Assembly (NCBI RefSeq): GCF_002014975.1
Contig: NZ_MUXV01000070.1
Coordinates: 1-11,737 of the forward strand
DNA: 11,737 bases
Direction: 5' to 3'
Origin: Moraxella bovis
GTDB lineage: Bacteria > Pseudomonadota > Gammaproteobacteria > Pseudomonadales > Moraxellaceae
Part shown: positions 1 through 8,580 of the stretch, piece after piece
Numbering within the stretch: the first letter of the stretch is position 1
Layout of the letters: the number at the start of each line of letters is the position of its first letter
Notes under the pieces: generated by a model
What the model was told of the DNA's origin: nothing
Database searches by the model: none
The model's input: the letters and a program-made list of their open reading frames with translations, nothing else
Program-made: the position numbers and the translations under genes

Positions 1-1196
1 TACTTTTTAGACCAGAGCCTGCAGACCAATACTATCATTCACATGATATTCCATACCTGCCATCATGCCTAATTTTTGATTATCATATTGATGATTTTCA
101 GTATTTTCTATTTGATGATTTAACCCAAAGAATATGGCATGGCGATTTTTATGATAAATCATAGCAAATTTTTGTGATGATGAATACCATCTAAGCCATC
201 ATAATCTTTATAATCCCTATTTTTTAATAAATAATTCATGCAATATTGCCAATTTGGGCTTATGTCATATGTCATGCCCAAATCAGCTCCGTAATCATCA
301 TAGTAACTTTTGTCATCGAGACGATGATGAGCATAAAACGGTTTAATTCGCCAATTTGTTGTTTGGTTTTTATGGGCGTAGCCTATACCTGCTTGAATGT
401 GCTGTTCGTTATATTCATCAAATTCTAAATAATGATGACATGATAATGACAAATCCGTCATGACATAATGATTACCATCGATATTCTTTTATTTATCAAA
501 GGATAAGCCATAATGAATGCTTGTGTCTTTTTTAGGTAAAGAGCTTTCATTCTTTTGAAATACTCTGCCATCAATGATAACCACAGGGTCGGCAGATACT
601 TGATTGATGTTATCACTTTTCTCATAATTTAACTCTATGCCTGTTTGTATTTTTTGGGCATTTAATATGTGTTGTTGATAGGCTTGTATTTTTCTTTGGG
701 TGTCAGGGCTAAATTTTGATAAAGGCAATTTATCAAATTCCTGTTTGGCTTCTTTATGTCTTTTGTTTTCAAACAAAGCCTGTGCATAAGCATATCTGAC
801 AAATATATAGTCAGGATTATCCTGCAAAATCTTTTGGTATAATGGTATGGCAAGATGGCTTTCACGATTGGCACGATGCACCATTGCCCAAGTAAAATTT
901 AATAAAACAATATCATGATTTAATTGCGTTTCATACCAATCTAAATAACCAGCCAAAGACTGCCATGACCCTGTTTGTAAATATAAATCAATGGTCTCTT
1001 CATGAGTCATAGGGTTTTCGGGCAAATATTCCACATCAATATCATGATTGGCATTATTTAATTGCAATAGTTTTTGCTGACTAATAAAATCATCGGTGCC
1101 ATAATAGACCAAATCACCTTGATGACAAACATTAGCGGTGGCATTTTTCATCAATATGCCAACAGCCATCGTCAAAGATAATGCCGTTTTATTCAT
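1..1196 (-). pseudogene. Slam (surface lipoprotein assembly modulator, type XI secretion outer-membrane protein), broken and cut by window edge
   Basis: Slam proteins are outer-membrane beta-barrels with a periplasmic TPR-like N-terminal domain that move surface lipoproteins across the outer membrane. The start at 1196 (MNKTALSL) is preferred over an in-frame ATG 33 bases upstream because AGGAG lies 8 bases before it and a signal peptide follows, with an ATA-N cleavage-like site near residue 21. Residues 22-195 are helical and TPR-like (for example IPLYQKILQDNPDY). Barrel strands begin near residue 200. TAA at 491-489 interrupts the frame after 235 codons, yet the same frame continues at once with KNIDGNHYVMTDLSLS, so this is a nonsense change. 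The frame is lost again at the A5 run 173-169, where one base more would restore FAMIYHKNRHAIFFGL. Another TAA follows at 9-7. The gene begins 64 bases after the lipoprotein and was probably co-transcribed. The family call is from recognition of barrel and TPR style, not a search. Confidence 0.8.
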
Positions 1197-1260
1197 TTTT
1201 ATTTCTCCTAAAAAATATAAGCCACCCAAATGAGCAACTTATATTTTTATGAATGCCAAA

Positions 1261-2103
1261 TTATTGCTTAGTACCGCCAAATGCCCCTTCATAGGCTTTA
1301 CCATCAATGGTTTTTGAGAATGTCCCGCCAATCTCTTCGGCATTAGCACCATAGGTACAACCCAGAGCATCGCTACTGGCAAAGGCTTTTTTGGTGCTAT
1401 CCCATGTCATGTTTTCGGTAAAGTCAAAACGGCATCTTTGCTGATGCCTGTATAGCCTTTTAAGCTATTGGCATTTGCGATATGACTGTTGGTGGTGGTA
1501 ACACTAAGCGTCTTGGCATTAGTACCCCAATTTAACTCAGCACTCATGTCGCTGACCACTTCACTGCGTTTATCATAAGTTCCCATCGCTACGCCTTGAT
1601 AGGTAGCCTTAACTGTGGCGGTATCTGCCAAACTTGTGCTTTGACCCACACTGACATAACCCTGCGACTGATTACTGCCATCAAACACCTGCCCAAAGGT
1701 TTGATAGCTAAAACCTGCCACCGCAGGGTCTCTTAGATAGACTGCTTGACCTGTTGTGTTATCCACATACCCCTTGACTGCCGACAACGCAGGGTTATCT
1801 AGACTGCCATCTTTATTGGCGTTCATGCCTGCATCATAACCACTCTGACCTTGGCTTGAGCCGTTAAAGTCAGCATCAGCCAATACCAACTTGCCATCGG
1901 CATCGGTGGAGACTTTATTTTGCTCTGATAACAGCTTAGCATTCTGGGCAGCTTGGAACCACACCCGAACCATAGTTTACAGCACCAGACGTGATTGGCG
2001 TAGCAGTAGGTTTTTTAACCGAATAGCTAGAATTTGATGAACAAGCGGTCAGACCAACCACAGCAACCAACGCCATCGCTTGACATAGATGAGATTTTTT
2101 CAC
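1261..2103 (-). pseudogene. Slam-dependent surface lipoprotein (TbpB-like/hemophilin-like), two frameshifts
   Basis: The GTG start at 2103 has AGGAG six bases upstream. It begins a lipoprotein signal peptide with lipobox LTAC (residues 18-21, lipidated Cys21), followed by a Ser-rich linker. This frame stops at 1938-1936 after 55 codons. Homologous-looking protein continues in another frame from about 1970 (QAAQNAKLLSEQNK) through a beta-rich stretch (VAGFSYQTFGQVFDG, GYVSVGQS) to TGA at 1409-1407. A further shift near 1430-1425 restores DFTENMTWDSTKKAF and a typical C-terminus ending EGAFGGTKQ at 1263-1261. The first lesion equals one extra base (or two lost), the second one missing base, so start and end are in the same frame (281 codons including stop), but the TAA still ends translation early. 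Relatives are TbpB-like and hemophilin (HphA) proteins that bind transferrin or heme-carrying haemoglobin. The ligand here cannot be told. The adjacent slam supports the family call. Confidence 0.8.
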
Positions 2104-2183
2104 AGTACACTCCTAGATTACATCAGAAATAAACTTTGATTTTTGTTAACAACATTTAACCAAAGTGAATATATTCTATAAGA

Positions 2184-2199
2184 TAATTTTTAAAAATTA
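2184..2199. promoter_or_regulatory. 16-bp perfect palindrome in the divergent intergenic region
   Basis: TAATTTTTAAAAATTA is a perfect palindrome about 80 bases upstream of the lipoprotein start. Including the preceding GA it begins like a Fur box (GATAAT) but matches only about 10 of 19 consensus positions. In such AT-rich DNA chance is possible. A role as repressor site for an iron or heme-related locus is only a guess. Confidence 0.3.
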
Positions 2200-2221
2200 A
2201 ACTATTATTGAATTTTATTTA

Positions 2222-2249
2222 ATGTTAGTTAATTGAGATTGATAGTCAA
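2222..2249 (-). promoter_or_regulatory. Possible promoter of the lipoprotein/slam unit
   Basis: Reading leftward, TTGACT (2249-2244) is followed after 16 bases by TAACAT (2227-2222). The -35 matches the sigma70 consensus well and the -10 only 4 of 6. It would overlap the regulator promoter and give a leader of about 110 bases before the GTG at 2103. Weak evidence; other AT-rich candidates exist in 2120-2220. Confidence 0.3.
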
Positions 2250-2261
2250 TAACTTTACAAT
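2233..2261 (+). promoter_or_regulatory. Sigma70 promoter of the XRE regulator gene
   Basis: TTGAGA (2233-2238), a 17-base spacer, and TACAAT (2256-2261) form a good sigma70 promoter. The ATG at 2268 lies 7 bases after the -10, where transcription would begin, and the six bases between are TAACCCC-like with no Shine-Dalgarno. The message is therefore probably leaderless. Confidence 0.65.
2238..2250. promoter_or_regulatory. Inverted repeat in the promoter spacer, candidate operator
   Basis: ATTGA-TAG-TCAAT is a perfect 5-bp inverted repeat with a 3-bp centre. It lies between the -35 and -10 of the regulator promoter and overlaps the -35 of the possible opposite promoter. XRE-type regulators often repress their own promoter from such sites. 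Binding by the adjacent protein is inferred from position only. Confidence 0.4.
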
Positions 2262-2267
2262 AACCCC

Positions 2268-2519
2268 ATGGAAAAATTCAATCAAACACCCCATTTATAC
2301 CACCTAATCTTCGCCCAAAACATGAGACAACTTCGGCGTATCAAAGAGTTCTCCCAAGAAGAGCTGGCATTTCAGGCGGGCATCAGCAAAACTTATGTCT
2401 GTGAGATTGAAAATGGTGGACGGGCGGTATCCATCGACCTGATGGGGCAGATTGCCGACGCCCTAGAAACTCCGCTGGATAAATTACTCATAGAGCAAGA
2501 CCCAACCAAGATGTTTTAA
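2268..2519 (+). CDS. Small XRE-family (Cro/CI-type) transcriptional regulator
   Basis: This 83-residue protein is almost entirely one HTH_3 domain. Helices 2 and 3 of the DNA-binding unit are seen at residues 29-50 (SQEELAFQAGISKTYVCEIENG region), followed by the usual PSL-like dimer/packing helix (ISIDLMGQIADALETPLDKLL style, residues 55-74). The short C-terminal tail (IEQDPTKMF) holds no ligand or toxin-partner domain. The start is fixed by the promoter immediately upstream, and there is no ribosome-binding site, so translation is probably leaderless. It is transcribed divergently from the broken lipoprotein/slam pair and convergently with the oxygenase. The open frame is intact although its divergent neighbours are decayed. 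It probably regulates itself. Whether it once controlled the lipoprotein unit cannot be shown from sequence. An antitoxin role is not supported, since no partner toxin gene adjoins it. Confidence 0.88.
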   Translation: MEKFNQTPHLYHLIFAQNMRQLRRIKEFSQEELAFQAGISKTYVCEIENGGRAVSIDLMGQIADALETPLDKLLIEQDPTKMF

Positions 2520-2550
2520 GTAAACGCTTTTGAAAAATATTCAAGCATAA

Positions 2551-2581
2551 AAAATCGCCCGACATGACTGTGGGCGATTTT
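2551..2581. terminator. Bidirectional rho-independent terminator
   Basis: AAAATCGCCC (2551-2560) pairs perfectly with GGGCGATTTT (2572-2581) around an 11-base loop. T-rich tails are present on the right (TTTTG) and, for the minus strand, on the left (T6). It lies between the convergent ends of the XRE gene and the oxygenase gene and can serve both. Confidence 0.8.
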
Positions 2582-2607
2582 GTGGTATTTATCATCAAAC
2601 CAAAACA

Positions 2608-3447
2608 TTAACTCTCACGTCTGTAAGGACGTTCACGCACCCATTTGGTGGCGATAAATTTCACACCTGCAATGACAGGCACACCTGAATGCAAGGTCAG
2701 TTTGTCTACATCCCCCTGCTCGTCTACATCAGCAAAGAACACCGCACCACCCTTTTTGGGCTTGACTTCCATACCCACACTGGGAAATGATGTTCCGCCT
2801 CCTGCCTGCACATCTGACAGATACATCACACAAGTGCCGACACGCTGTCCGCCTACTTCCAAATGCTTGCGACCGCCCACGCTGTCACCAAAATAATCAA
2901 AATGTGGGCGGTATTCTCCGCCTTTTTGATAACGCAGTACCTGCAAACCCTCGCCATTTTCCACAGGCCAGTTTAGCAGGGTCGCTAATCGTCTCTCCAC
3001 GCGGTCAATGACCTCAAACTCACCCAAAGTGAACTGGGCGTTATCACTACTGCGGTGAGCGTGCAGACGTGAATTACCCGTTTTGTCATCAACAACCTTA
3101 CCACGCTCCAACCTGCCATCCGCCAATGCAATCAGCTCATCGCACTCCGCCTGTGTAAGCAGGTTGTCAAACACTACCACTAGGGGCGATTTTAGAGTGC
3201 AAACCACCTGCACGACATGCCCATCAATATCAACAAAATTCTCATCATCATTGGTGATATTTGGACGCACGGCAGGCAGATACTTGCTTGGCAATTTTTT
3301 ATTGTCCGCCAAAACTTTGGCGATACTGGCAGGGCTACACCCCCGTTCAATGTTAGTCTCTATCCACGCTCTCCAACTGTCATCAAGTGTCAAGCTCAAT
3401 GCCAGCAAGTCTTCATGAGTTAATGATGAAAAGGCAAATGATGTCAT
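2608..3447 (-). CDS. 2OG-Fe(II) oxygenase, prolyl 4-hydroxylase-like
   Basis: The protein has 279 residues. The start at 3447 (MTSFAFSSL) is chosen because AGGAG lies 7 bases upstream; a longer in-frame reading to 3606 runs through the infB terminator and into infB. The catalytic double-stranded beta-helix occupies about residues 85-275. Iron ligands are visible as H182-x-D184 (in YRPHFDYF) and H253 (LTLHSG), and the 2-oxoglutarate-binding Lys is K263 (KFIATKW). GGGTSFP near 216-222 is typical of the P4Hc group. The first 80 residues are not a domain I recognise; no signal peptide is seen, so it is probably cytoplasmic. Family members hydroxylate prolines or other residues using O2 and 2-oxoglutarate. 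A bacterial relative in Pseudomonas modifies EF-Tu, but that protein is shorter and the substrate here is unknown. The gene follows infB on the same strand, beyond a terminator. Confidence 0.88.
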   Translation of the reverse strand: MTSFAFSSLTHEDLLALSLTLDDSWRAWIETNIERGCSPASIAKVLADNKKLPSKYLPAVRPNITNDDENFVDIDGHVVQVVCTLKSPLVVVFDNLLTQAECDELIALADGRLERGKVVDDKTGNSRLHAHRSSDNAQFTLGEFEVIDRVERRLATLLNWPVENGEGLQVLRYQKGGEYRPHFDYFGDSVGGRKHLEVGGQRVGTCVMYLSDVQAGGGTSFPSVGMEVKPKKGGAVFFADVDEQGDVDKLTLHSGVPVIAGVKFIATKWVRERPYRRES

Positions 3448-3480
3448 ATGAATACTCCTATTTGTGCAACTTATTATCAA

Positions 3481-3510
3481 AAAACCGCTCACCTTAGGGC
3501 AAGCGGTTTT
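3481..3510 (-). terminator. Rho-independent terminator of the rimP-nusA-infB operon
   Basis: Reading leftward, AAAACCGCT pairs with AGCGGTTTT (plus-strand arms 3481-3489 and 3502-3510), followed by a run of T on the minus strand. It starts about 10 bases after the infB stop and ends about 33 bases before the oxygenase start, so the oxygenase depends on read-through or its own weak promoter. Confidence 0.8.
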
Positions 3511-3520
3511 TGTCATGACA

Positions 3521-6328
3521 TCACAGGGTGCGCGCCACTTCGTGAATCTCAAAGACTTCAATCTTATCACCAGCAGCGACTTCATAGCCTTTGACCGCCA
3601 GACCACACTCCATGCCTGCCTTAACCTCGTTCACATCGTCTTTGTAGCGACGCAAGGATTGGAGCTGTCCTGTAAAGATGACTTTATCATCACGCAGAAC
3701 ACGGATGGGCTTGTTACGATAAATCGTGCCTTCTTGTACCATACAGCCTGCCGCCGCCCCGAACTTGCTAGAACGGAACACTTCACGCACCTCGGCAATA
3801 CCCAAGATTTTCTCACGGTGCTCAGGGGCAAGCATGCCACTCATCGCTGCTTTGACATCGTCAATCAAGCCATAAATCACGCTATAATAACGAATGTCAA
3901 GCCCCACTTCATCTGCTTTACGCTTGCCGGCATTGTCAGCACGCACGTTAAAGCCCAGCAGAACCGCCTCACTAGACTCCGCCAAGATGACATCAGACTC
4001 AGTGATGGCACCCACGCCCGAGCTAATCACACGCACTTTGACTTCATCGGTTGACAGCTCATCTAACGCACTAAGCAGGGCTTCTAGCGAACCACGCACG
4101 TCTGTTTTTAGGATAAGATTTAGGGTTTTTGCTTCACTACCCATGTTGGCAAACATGTTTTCTAGACGCATTTTGTTTTGGCGTTCAAGCAAACGTTCAC
4201 GCTCACGAGCGATACGAAAATCCGCCACTTCACGGGCTTTTTTCTCATCAGAGACCACCAAGAACTCAGAACCTGCCATCGGAGCATCAGGCAAGCCCAA
4301 AATCTCCACGGGAATAGAAGGCCCTGCCGACTTGATACGCTCACCATTCTCATCGGTCATGGCACGCACTTTGCCATAGAACTCGCCTGCCAGTACTAGA
4401 TCGCCTTGTTTTAGCGTGCCTTTTTTGACCAGTAGGCTTGCCACCGCACCACGCCCCTTATCTAGGCGAGATTCGATGACCACGCCTTGGGCAGCACCAT
4501 CCACAGGGGCGGTTAGCTCCATGATTTCGGCTTGGATACTGATGGTCTCTAATAGTTCATCAATACCCATGCCTGTTTTGGCAGAGACCTTGACCAGTGA
4601 CGTATCCCCACCCCAAGCGTCCGTGATGATTTCTTTGACTGACAGCTCATTTAACACACGCTCTGGGTCAGTGGTGTCTTTATCCATCTTGTTCATGGCG
4701 ATGATGATTGGTGTGCCAGCCGCTCGTGCATGGTCGATGGCTTCTTCGGTCTGTGGCATAACTCCATCATCTGCCGCCACCACGATGACCACGATGTCGG
4801 TCGCCTGAGCCCCACGTGAACGCATGGCAGTAAAGGCAGCGTGACCAGGGGTATCAAGGAAAGTAATCACGCCACGGTCAGTCTCAACATGGTACGCCCC
4901 GATGTGCTGGGTAATACCGCCAGCTTCACCGCTTGCCACTTTGGTTTCACGGATTTTATCCAGTAGTGATGTCTTACCATGGTCAACGTGACCCATGATG
5001 GTAACGACAGGCGGACGGGTTTGGACGTTGCCTTGTTTCTCGGTGGCAGCCTCTTGTAGGTCGTCTTCTAGTTGGGTGTTAGACACAGCGATGAAGTTAT
5101 GCCCAAACTCTTCGATGACAAGGGCGGCGGTGGTTTGGTCGATGACATCGCCCTCACGCACCATCTCGCCCATTTTCATGAGCGACTTGATGACTTCACG
5201 CACTTTGACCGCCATTTTTTGGGCAAGGTCAGACACGACAATCTCTTCACCCACTTCAACATTATGGATGATTTTTTCCACAGGCATCTCAAACTTATGT
5301 TTGCTTGCTTGTGATGATTTTAATCCACGTGACTTAGGTCTGATTTCAAGCTCTTCTTTGCCTTTTTTCCTACCGCCTTTGGCACGGCTTGATGTACTGC
5401 TGGTACCACGCTTAATCTCACGACGCTCTTTTTCAAAAGACTCTTCTAATGCCGCTCCGACCAGACCTGCCGCCAATGGCTCATCTTTACGCACGACCGC
5501 ACTTGGCACCTCGTCTTTTTCACTATAACGATTTGCCATTTGTTTCATCTGCTCCAAAGTGCGAGTTTGGGCGTCAATGGCAGCACGGCGACGGTTTTCC
5601 GCTTCTATCTCACGCAGTTTTTGCTCTTCGGCTTCACGGGCAAGGCGAGCTTGACGCTCTTCTTCGGTCTCGCTCTTGGCAGGTTTGGCAGGTTGTTTTT
5701 TAGCTTTGTCTGTCTTGGTCTCTTTTTTGTCAGATTTTACGTCACTCTTGGCAGCTGTGCCTTTTTTGACCACAGATGAGCTGACCACGCTGTCGTCTTT
5801 ATCGGCTTCATCTTTTTTGGCTTTTTTGACGACCACAGACGCACTGGGCTTACTCTCGCCACCATTTGCACTGCCCGAGTTGGCGCGCATGGCAGCCAAT
5901 GTCGCCTCTTGGCGCATGGCAGCTTCTTGTTTGGCACGCTCTTCGTTTTGTTTGGCTTCTAGGGCGGCGATGGCTTTGGCTTGTTCGGCTTCACGCTCTG
6001 CTTGGGCTTTGGCTTTTTCGGCAGCTAAGTCAGGTTTTTGGATGTCAAACTGCTTTTTCTTGGCACGCACGACATTGATGTTTTGGGCTTTGCCGGTGGT
6101 GGTAGTGATTTTTTTAGTGGTGGTGGTTTTTTGAGTCATGCCAATGCGGGTTTTTTGGGCTTGACCATGACTTTGTTTTAAAAACGCCACTAACGTCGCC
6201 TGCTCATCGGTTGAGACAGAATCATCTTCGCCACGAGTGGGCAGACCTGCGTCTTTTAGTTGTTTTAAAAGCACGCCAGTGGTAATGTTAGAATCTTTTG
6301 CTAATTCTTTTACGGTTTTTGTTGCCAT
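3521..6328 (-). CDS. infB: Translation initiation factor IF-2
   Basis: IF-2 is the GTPase that brings fMet-tRNA to the 30S subunit and promotes 50S joining. The 935-residue protein starts [16 protein letters not shown], an IF2_N module. A long Lys/Glu/Ala-rich, highly charged linker follows (about residues 60-340), then a second IF2_N-type module ([21 protein letters not shown], about 350-410). The G domain shows G1 GHVDHGKT near 446, G3 DTPGH near 492 and G4 NKMD near 546. Domain II, domain III and the fMet-binding C-terminal domain follow ([15 protein letters not shown] near the end). Length and domain order are normal for gammaproteobacteria. AGGT lies about 6 bases before the ATG at 6328. 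It is the last gene of the metY-rimP-nusA-infB cluster and ends at its terminator. Internal starts giving shorter IF2 forms are known in E. coli but were not identified here. Confidence 0.99.
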   Translation of the reverse strand: MATKTVKELAKDSNITTGVLLKQLKDAGLPTRGEDDSVSTDEQATLVAFLKQSHGQAQKTRIGMTQKTTTTKKITTTTGKAQNINVVRAKKKQFDIQKPDLAAEKAKAQAEREAEQAKAIAALEAKQNEERAKQEAAMRQEATLAAMRANSGSANGGESKPSASVVVKKAKKDEADKDDSVVSSSVVKKGTAAKSDVKSDKKETKTDKAKKQPAKPAKSETEEERQARLAREAEEQKLREIEAENRRRAAIDAQTRTLEQMKQMANRYSEKDEVPSAVVRKDEPLAAGLVGAALEESFEKERREIKRGTSSTSSRAKGGRKKGKEELEIRPKSRGLKSSQASKHKFEMPVEKIIHNVEVGEEIVVSDLAQKMAVKVREVIKSLMKMGEMVREGDVIDQTTAALVIEEFGHNFIAVSNTQLEDDLQEAATEKQGNVQTRPPVVTIMGHVDHGKTSLLDKIRETKVASGEAGGITQHIGAYHVETDRGVITFLDTPGHAAFTAMRSRGAQATDIVVIVVAADDGVMPQTEEAIDHARAAGTPIIIAMNKMDKDTTDPERVLNELSVKEIITDAWGGDTSLVKVSAKTGMGIDELLETISIQAEIMELTAPVDGAAQGVVIESRLDKGRGAVASLLVKKGTLKQGDLVLAGEFYGKVRAMTDENGERIKSAGPSIPVEILGLPDAPMAGSEFLVVSDEKKAREVADFRIARERERLLERQNKMRLENMFANMGSEAKTLNLILKTDVRGSLEALLSALDELSTDEVKVRVISSGVGAITESDVILAESSEAVLLGFNVRADNAGKRKADEVGLDIRYYSVIYGLIDDVKAAMSGMLAPEHREKILGIAEVREVFRSSKFGAAAGCMVQEGTIYRNKPIRVLRDDKVIFTGQLQSLRRYKDDVNEVKAGMECGLAVKGYEVAAGDKIEVFEIHEVARTL

Positions 6329-6526
6329 TGGTTTACCTAAATTTGTTTGGTTATCTAATGAATGATTTTATCATAAAATGATGAATTTGGTGAAAATGGA
6401 TAGGCAGGATGTATTTTGTTCATCCCCACTTTACCCTCCATTTTTACAAGTTGCCAAATTCTCACCAACCAAATTTGGCAACGTCCTTACGTACTCATGA
6501 CAGTACGCCCCATGACGCACGCATGG
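6329..6526 (-). other. Long nusA-infB intergenic region with an 11-bp-stem hairpin
   Basis: This 198-base gap separates genes that in E. coli are almost adjacent. GTTGCCAAATT (6450-6460) pairs perfectly with AATTTGGCAAC (6472-6482). No T-run follows on the minus strand, so it is not a classical terminator. An overlapping palindrome CCAAATTTGG offers an alternative fold. A second small hairpin CGTACT/AGTACG lies at 6490-6507, and ATTTTAT-C-ATAAAAT at 6365-6379. A weak promoter-like pair, TTGGCA (inside the hairpin) and TAAAGT 18 bases on, could serve infB. No gene is seen. Confidence 0.55.
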
Positions 6527-8008
6527 TCATTCAAACCATGACTGACGTGCTGCCATAATCAGCTTGCCCGCCAGCTCACTGCCCATGCCTTCGATGTCTT
6601 CGATGTCAAACATCGCTTGTTCGGCTAGGTCGTCAAGGGTAATGATGTCACGCTCCGCCAATTTATAAGCAATGGCAGGAGTCATCTCTTCTAGGGCAAG
6701 TAGCTCGCCACTAGGTTCTTTGATGTTTTGCTGTTTGATAAGTTCATCATTAATGATGACTTCTTTGGCACGCTCTTGGATGGCACCGATGGTCTCATCA
6801 TCCAAGCCGTCAATGTCATAAAAAGTCTCAGCAGGCACATAAGCCACTTCTTCGATGGTGGTAAAACCAATCTCCGCCAACGCTTCCGCCAAATCTCTAT
6901 CCACTTCCAAACGCTCGTAGAACAGCGTGATAATCGCCTCAGACTCGCTTTTTTGGCGTTCTAGGTATTCAGATTCTAGCATCATGTTAAGCTTATAGCC
7001 GGTCAAATCAGACGCCAAACGCACGTTTTGACCTTGTGAGCCAATGGCACGAGCCAACTGATCGTTCGCCCCAAAAATGATGTCAGCAGTTTGGTTGTCC
7101 TCGTCTAGCACGATACTAGACACGTCCGCAGGCTCCAATGAGCTGATGATGTACTGGGCAGGGTCATCGCTCCACACCACGACATCGATACGCTCGCCAT
7201 CTAACTCTTGTTGCACCGCTTGGATACGAGTGCCACGCATGCCGATACACGCCCCCACAGGGTCGATACGACTGTCGCCTGTTTTTACCGAGATTTTGGC
7301 ACGCAAACCAGGCAGACGAGCCACATCACGAATCTCAATAATCCCTTCGCTAATCTCAGGGACTTCTTTGGTCATCAAGGCAACAAGCATCTCATTGCTC
7401 GTACGAGATAGCACCAGCTGACTGCCACGCCCATCACGATTGACCTTGACAAGTAGTGCCGTCACACGGCTCTTAGGGCGTAGCATTTCACGGGGCAAGG
7501 TTTGGTCTTTGGCAAGATAACCCTCCGCCCCGTCGCCTAAGTCAATGATGTAACCATCACGGCTTGCTTTTTTGACTTCGCCCGTGATAAGCTCGCCCAC
7601 ACGAGCTTCAAAAGCATCGGCAATCAAGGCACGCTCGGCTTCACGGATTTTTTGGATGATGACCTGCTTGGCTTGGGTAGCGGCAATACGCCCAAACTCA
7701 ATCGACTCAATCTGCTCTTCGATGATGTCGCCAATTTGGTATTCGTTTTCGTCCAAATCGCTAATCGCCTTTTGGCAAGCAGGCATCTCATGGTCTTCAT
7801 CTGCCACCACCGTCCAGTAGCGATAAGTGTCATAATCGCCTGTCTTACGGTCAATGGCAACACGCACCGCTACCTCGGGTTGGTCGGTGTAGACTTTTTT
7901 CTTGGTTGAAAAAACAAGTGCTTGTTCAATCGCCCCAAAAATATCATCAGGGTCAAGCCCTTTTTCATTACTGACGGTCTCAACAACGGTCAAAATCTCA
8001 CGGCTCAT
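6527..8008 (-). CDS. nusA: Transcription termination/antitermination factor NusA
   Basis: NusA binds RNA polymerase and nascent RNA and modulates pausing, termination and antitermination. The 493-residue protein shows the full order. The RNAP-binding N-terminal domain (MSREILTVVETVSNEKGL) covers about 1-125. An S1 domain covers about 135-200. KH1 has the GMRG loop near 257, and KH2 has GSQG near 325. Two acidic C-terminal repeats follow (about 365-425 and 440-490), the second with DIEDIEGMGSELAGKL. Such C-terminal repeats in E. coli contact the RNAP alpha subunit and regulate RNA binding. AAGGTAG about 7 bases before the ATG at 8008 supports the start. It lies 24 bases after rimP, so the two are co-transcribed. 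The last codons, WFE, precede TGA at 6529-6527. Confidence 0.99.
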   Translation of the reverse strand: MSREILTVVETVSNEKGLDPDDIFGAIEQALVFSTKKKVYTDQPEVAVRVAIDRKTGDYDTYRYWTVVADEDHEMPACQKAISDLDENEYQIGDIIEEQIESIEFGRIAATQAKQVIIQKIREAERALIADAFEARVGELITGEVKKASRDGYIIDLGDGAEGYLAKDQTLPREMLRPKSRVTALLVKVNRDGRGSQLVLSRTSNEMLVALMTKEVPEISEGIIEIRDVARLPGLRAKISVKTGDSRIDPVGACIGMRGTRIQAVQQELDGERIDVVVWSDDPAQYIISSLEPADVSSIVLDEDNQTADIIFGANDQLARAIGSQGQNVRLASDLTGYKLNMMLESEYLERQKSESEAIITLFYERLEVDRDLAEALAEIGFTTIEEVAYVPAETFYDIDGLDDETIGAIQERAKEVIINDELIKQQNIKEPSGELLALEEMTPAIAYKLAERDIITLDDLAEQAMFDIEDIEGMGSELAGKLIMAARQSWFE

Positions 8009-8032
8009 CTTATCTACCTTTTTGGTTAAATT

Positions 8033-8530
8033 TTAGTCTTGATAAATCAAATTGGCTTTGTCTACATTATCAAAAGCGATGTCAAATTCTAGTTTATCTT
8101 CGGTGACCACATTCATGCTCGTCTCACTCGTACTCACCAGACGACCGACGACCTTACGGCGTTTGGTGTCGCCTTGTCCGATGGCGTGAATCAGACGCAA
8201 ACTGACGGTCTCACCTACAAACATCGCCACCTGCTTGGGGGTAAACAGCGGACGGTCAAAGCCAGGGCTTGACACTTCTAGCACATACTCGCCTGCGATG
8301 GGGTCATGCACTTCTAGTACGCCTGAGACTTGGTGATTGACCGCTGAGCAGTCCTCGATGGTGATATGCTCGCCACGCTCACGGGCATCGGCATTTACTT
8401 CAATATAAATACGGAGCAGTGATTTACGCCCTTGGGGCATAAACTCAATCCCCCAAAGCTCTACGCCACAAGCGGACACCGCAGGGGCAATCATTTGGGT
8501 AAGTTCAGCAATCTTGCTAGATGGTTTCAT
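8033..8530 (-). CDS. rimP: Ribosome maturation factor RimP
   Basis: RimP assists 30S subunit maturation. The protein has 165 residues, normal to slightly long for the family. The N-terminal alpha/beta domain carries [20 protein letters not shown] (residues about 21-40) and the family-typical [10 protein letters not shown] near 106-115. The C-terminal SH3-like domain follows (RRKVVGRL onward, ending NLIYQD). The start at 8530 is taken from the usual N-terminus; the only Shine-Dalgarno-like run (AGGAT) sits unusually far, about 14 bases upstream, so initiation may be weak. It is followed by nusA after 24 bases and preceded by the inverted-repeat element and metY. I found no strong promoter directly upstream, so it probably depends on read-through from metY or on a promoter within the inserted element. 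Confidence 0.97.
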   Translation of the reverse strand: MKPSSKIAELTQMIAPAVSACGVELWGIEFMPQGRKSLLRIYIEVNADARERGEHITIEDCSAVNHQVSGVLEVHDPIAGEYVLEVSSPGFDRPLFTPKQVAMFVGETVSLRLIHAIGQGDTKRRKVVGRLVSTSETSMNVVTEDKLEFDIAFDNVDKANLIYQD

Positions 8531-8580
8531 TTTGGCTTGGTTAATCCTATGTTAAAGCACAAATTAAAAATCAAAAAGAG

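Noticed and set aside
169..173. Phase-variable homopolymer tract in slam
   Set aside because: The tract is only five A; known phase-variable tracts are usually longer, and other lesions also inactivate the gene.
2268..2519. Antitoxin of a toxin-antitoxin pair
   Set aside because: No adjacent toxin-sized gene on the same strand; a terminator follows at once.
3448..3606. N-terminal extension of the oxygenase to 3606
   Set aside because: It runs through the infB terminator and into the infB coding end, and AGGAG supports the start at 3447.
3464..4054. 196-residue plus-strand open frame across the end of infB
   Set aside because: It lies antisense to infB, has no plausible start signal, and encodes low-quality protein; the infB reading is certain.
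4995..6134. Several long plus-strand open frames opposite infB
   Set aside because: They are antisense shadows produced by the codon use and the Lys/Ala-rich linker of infB.
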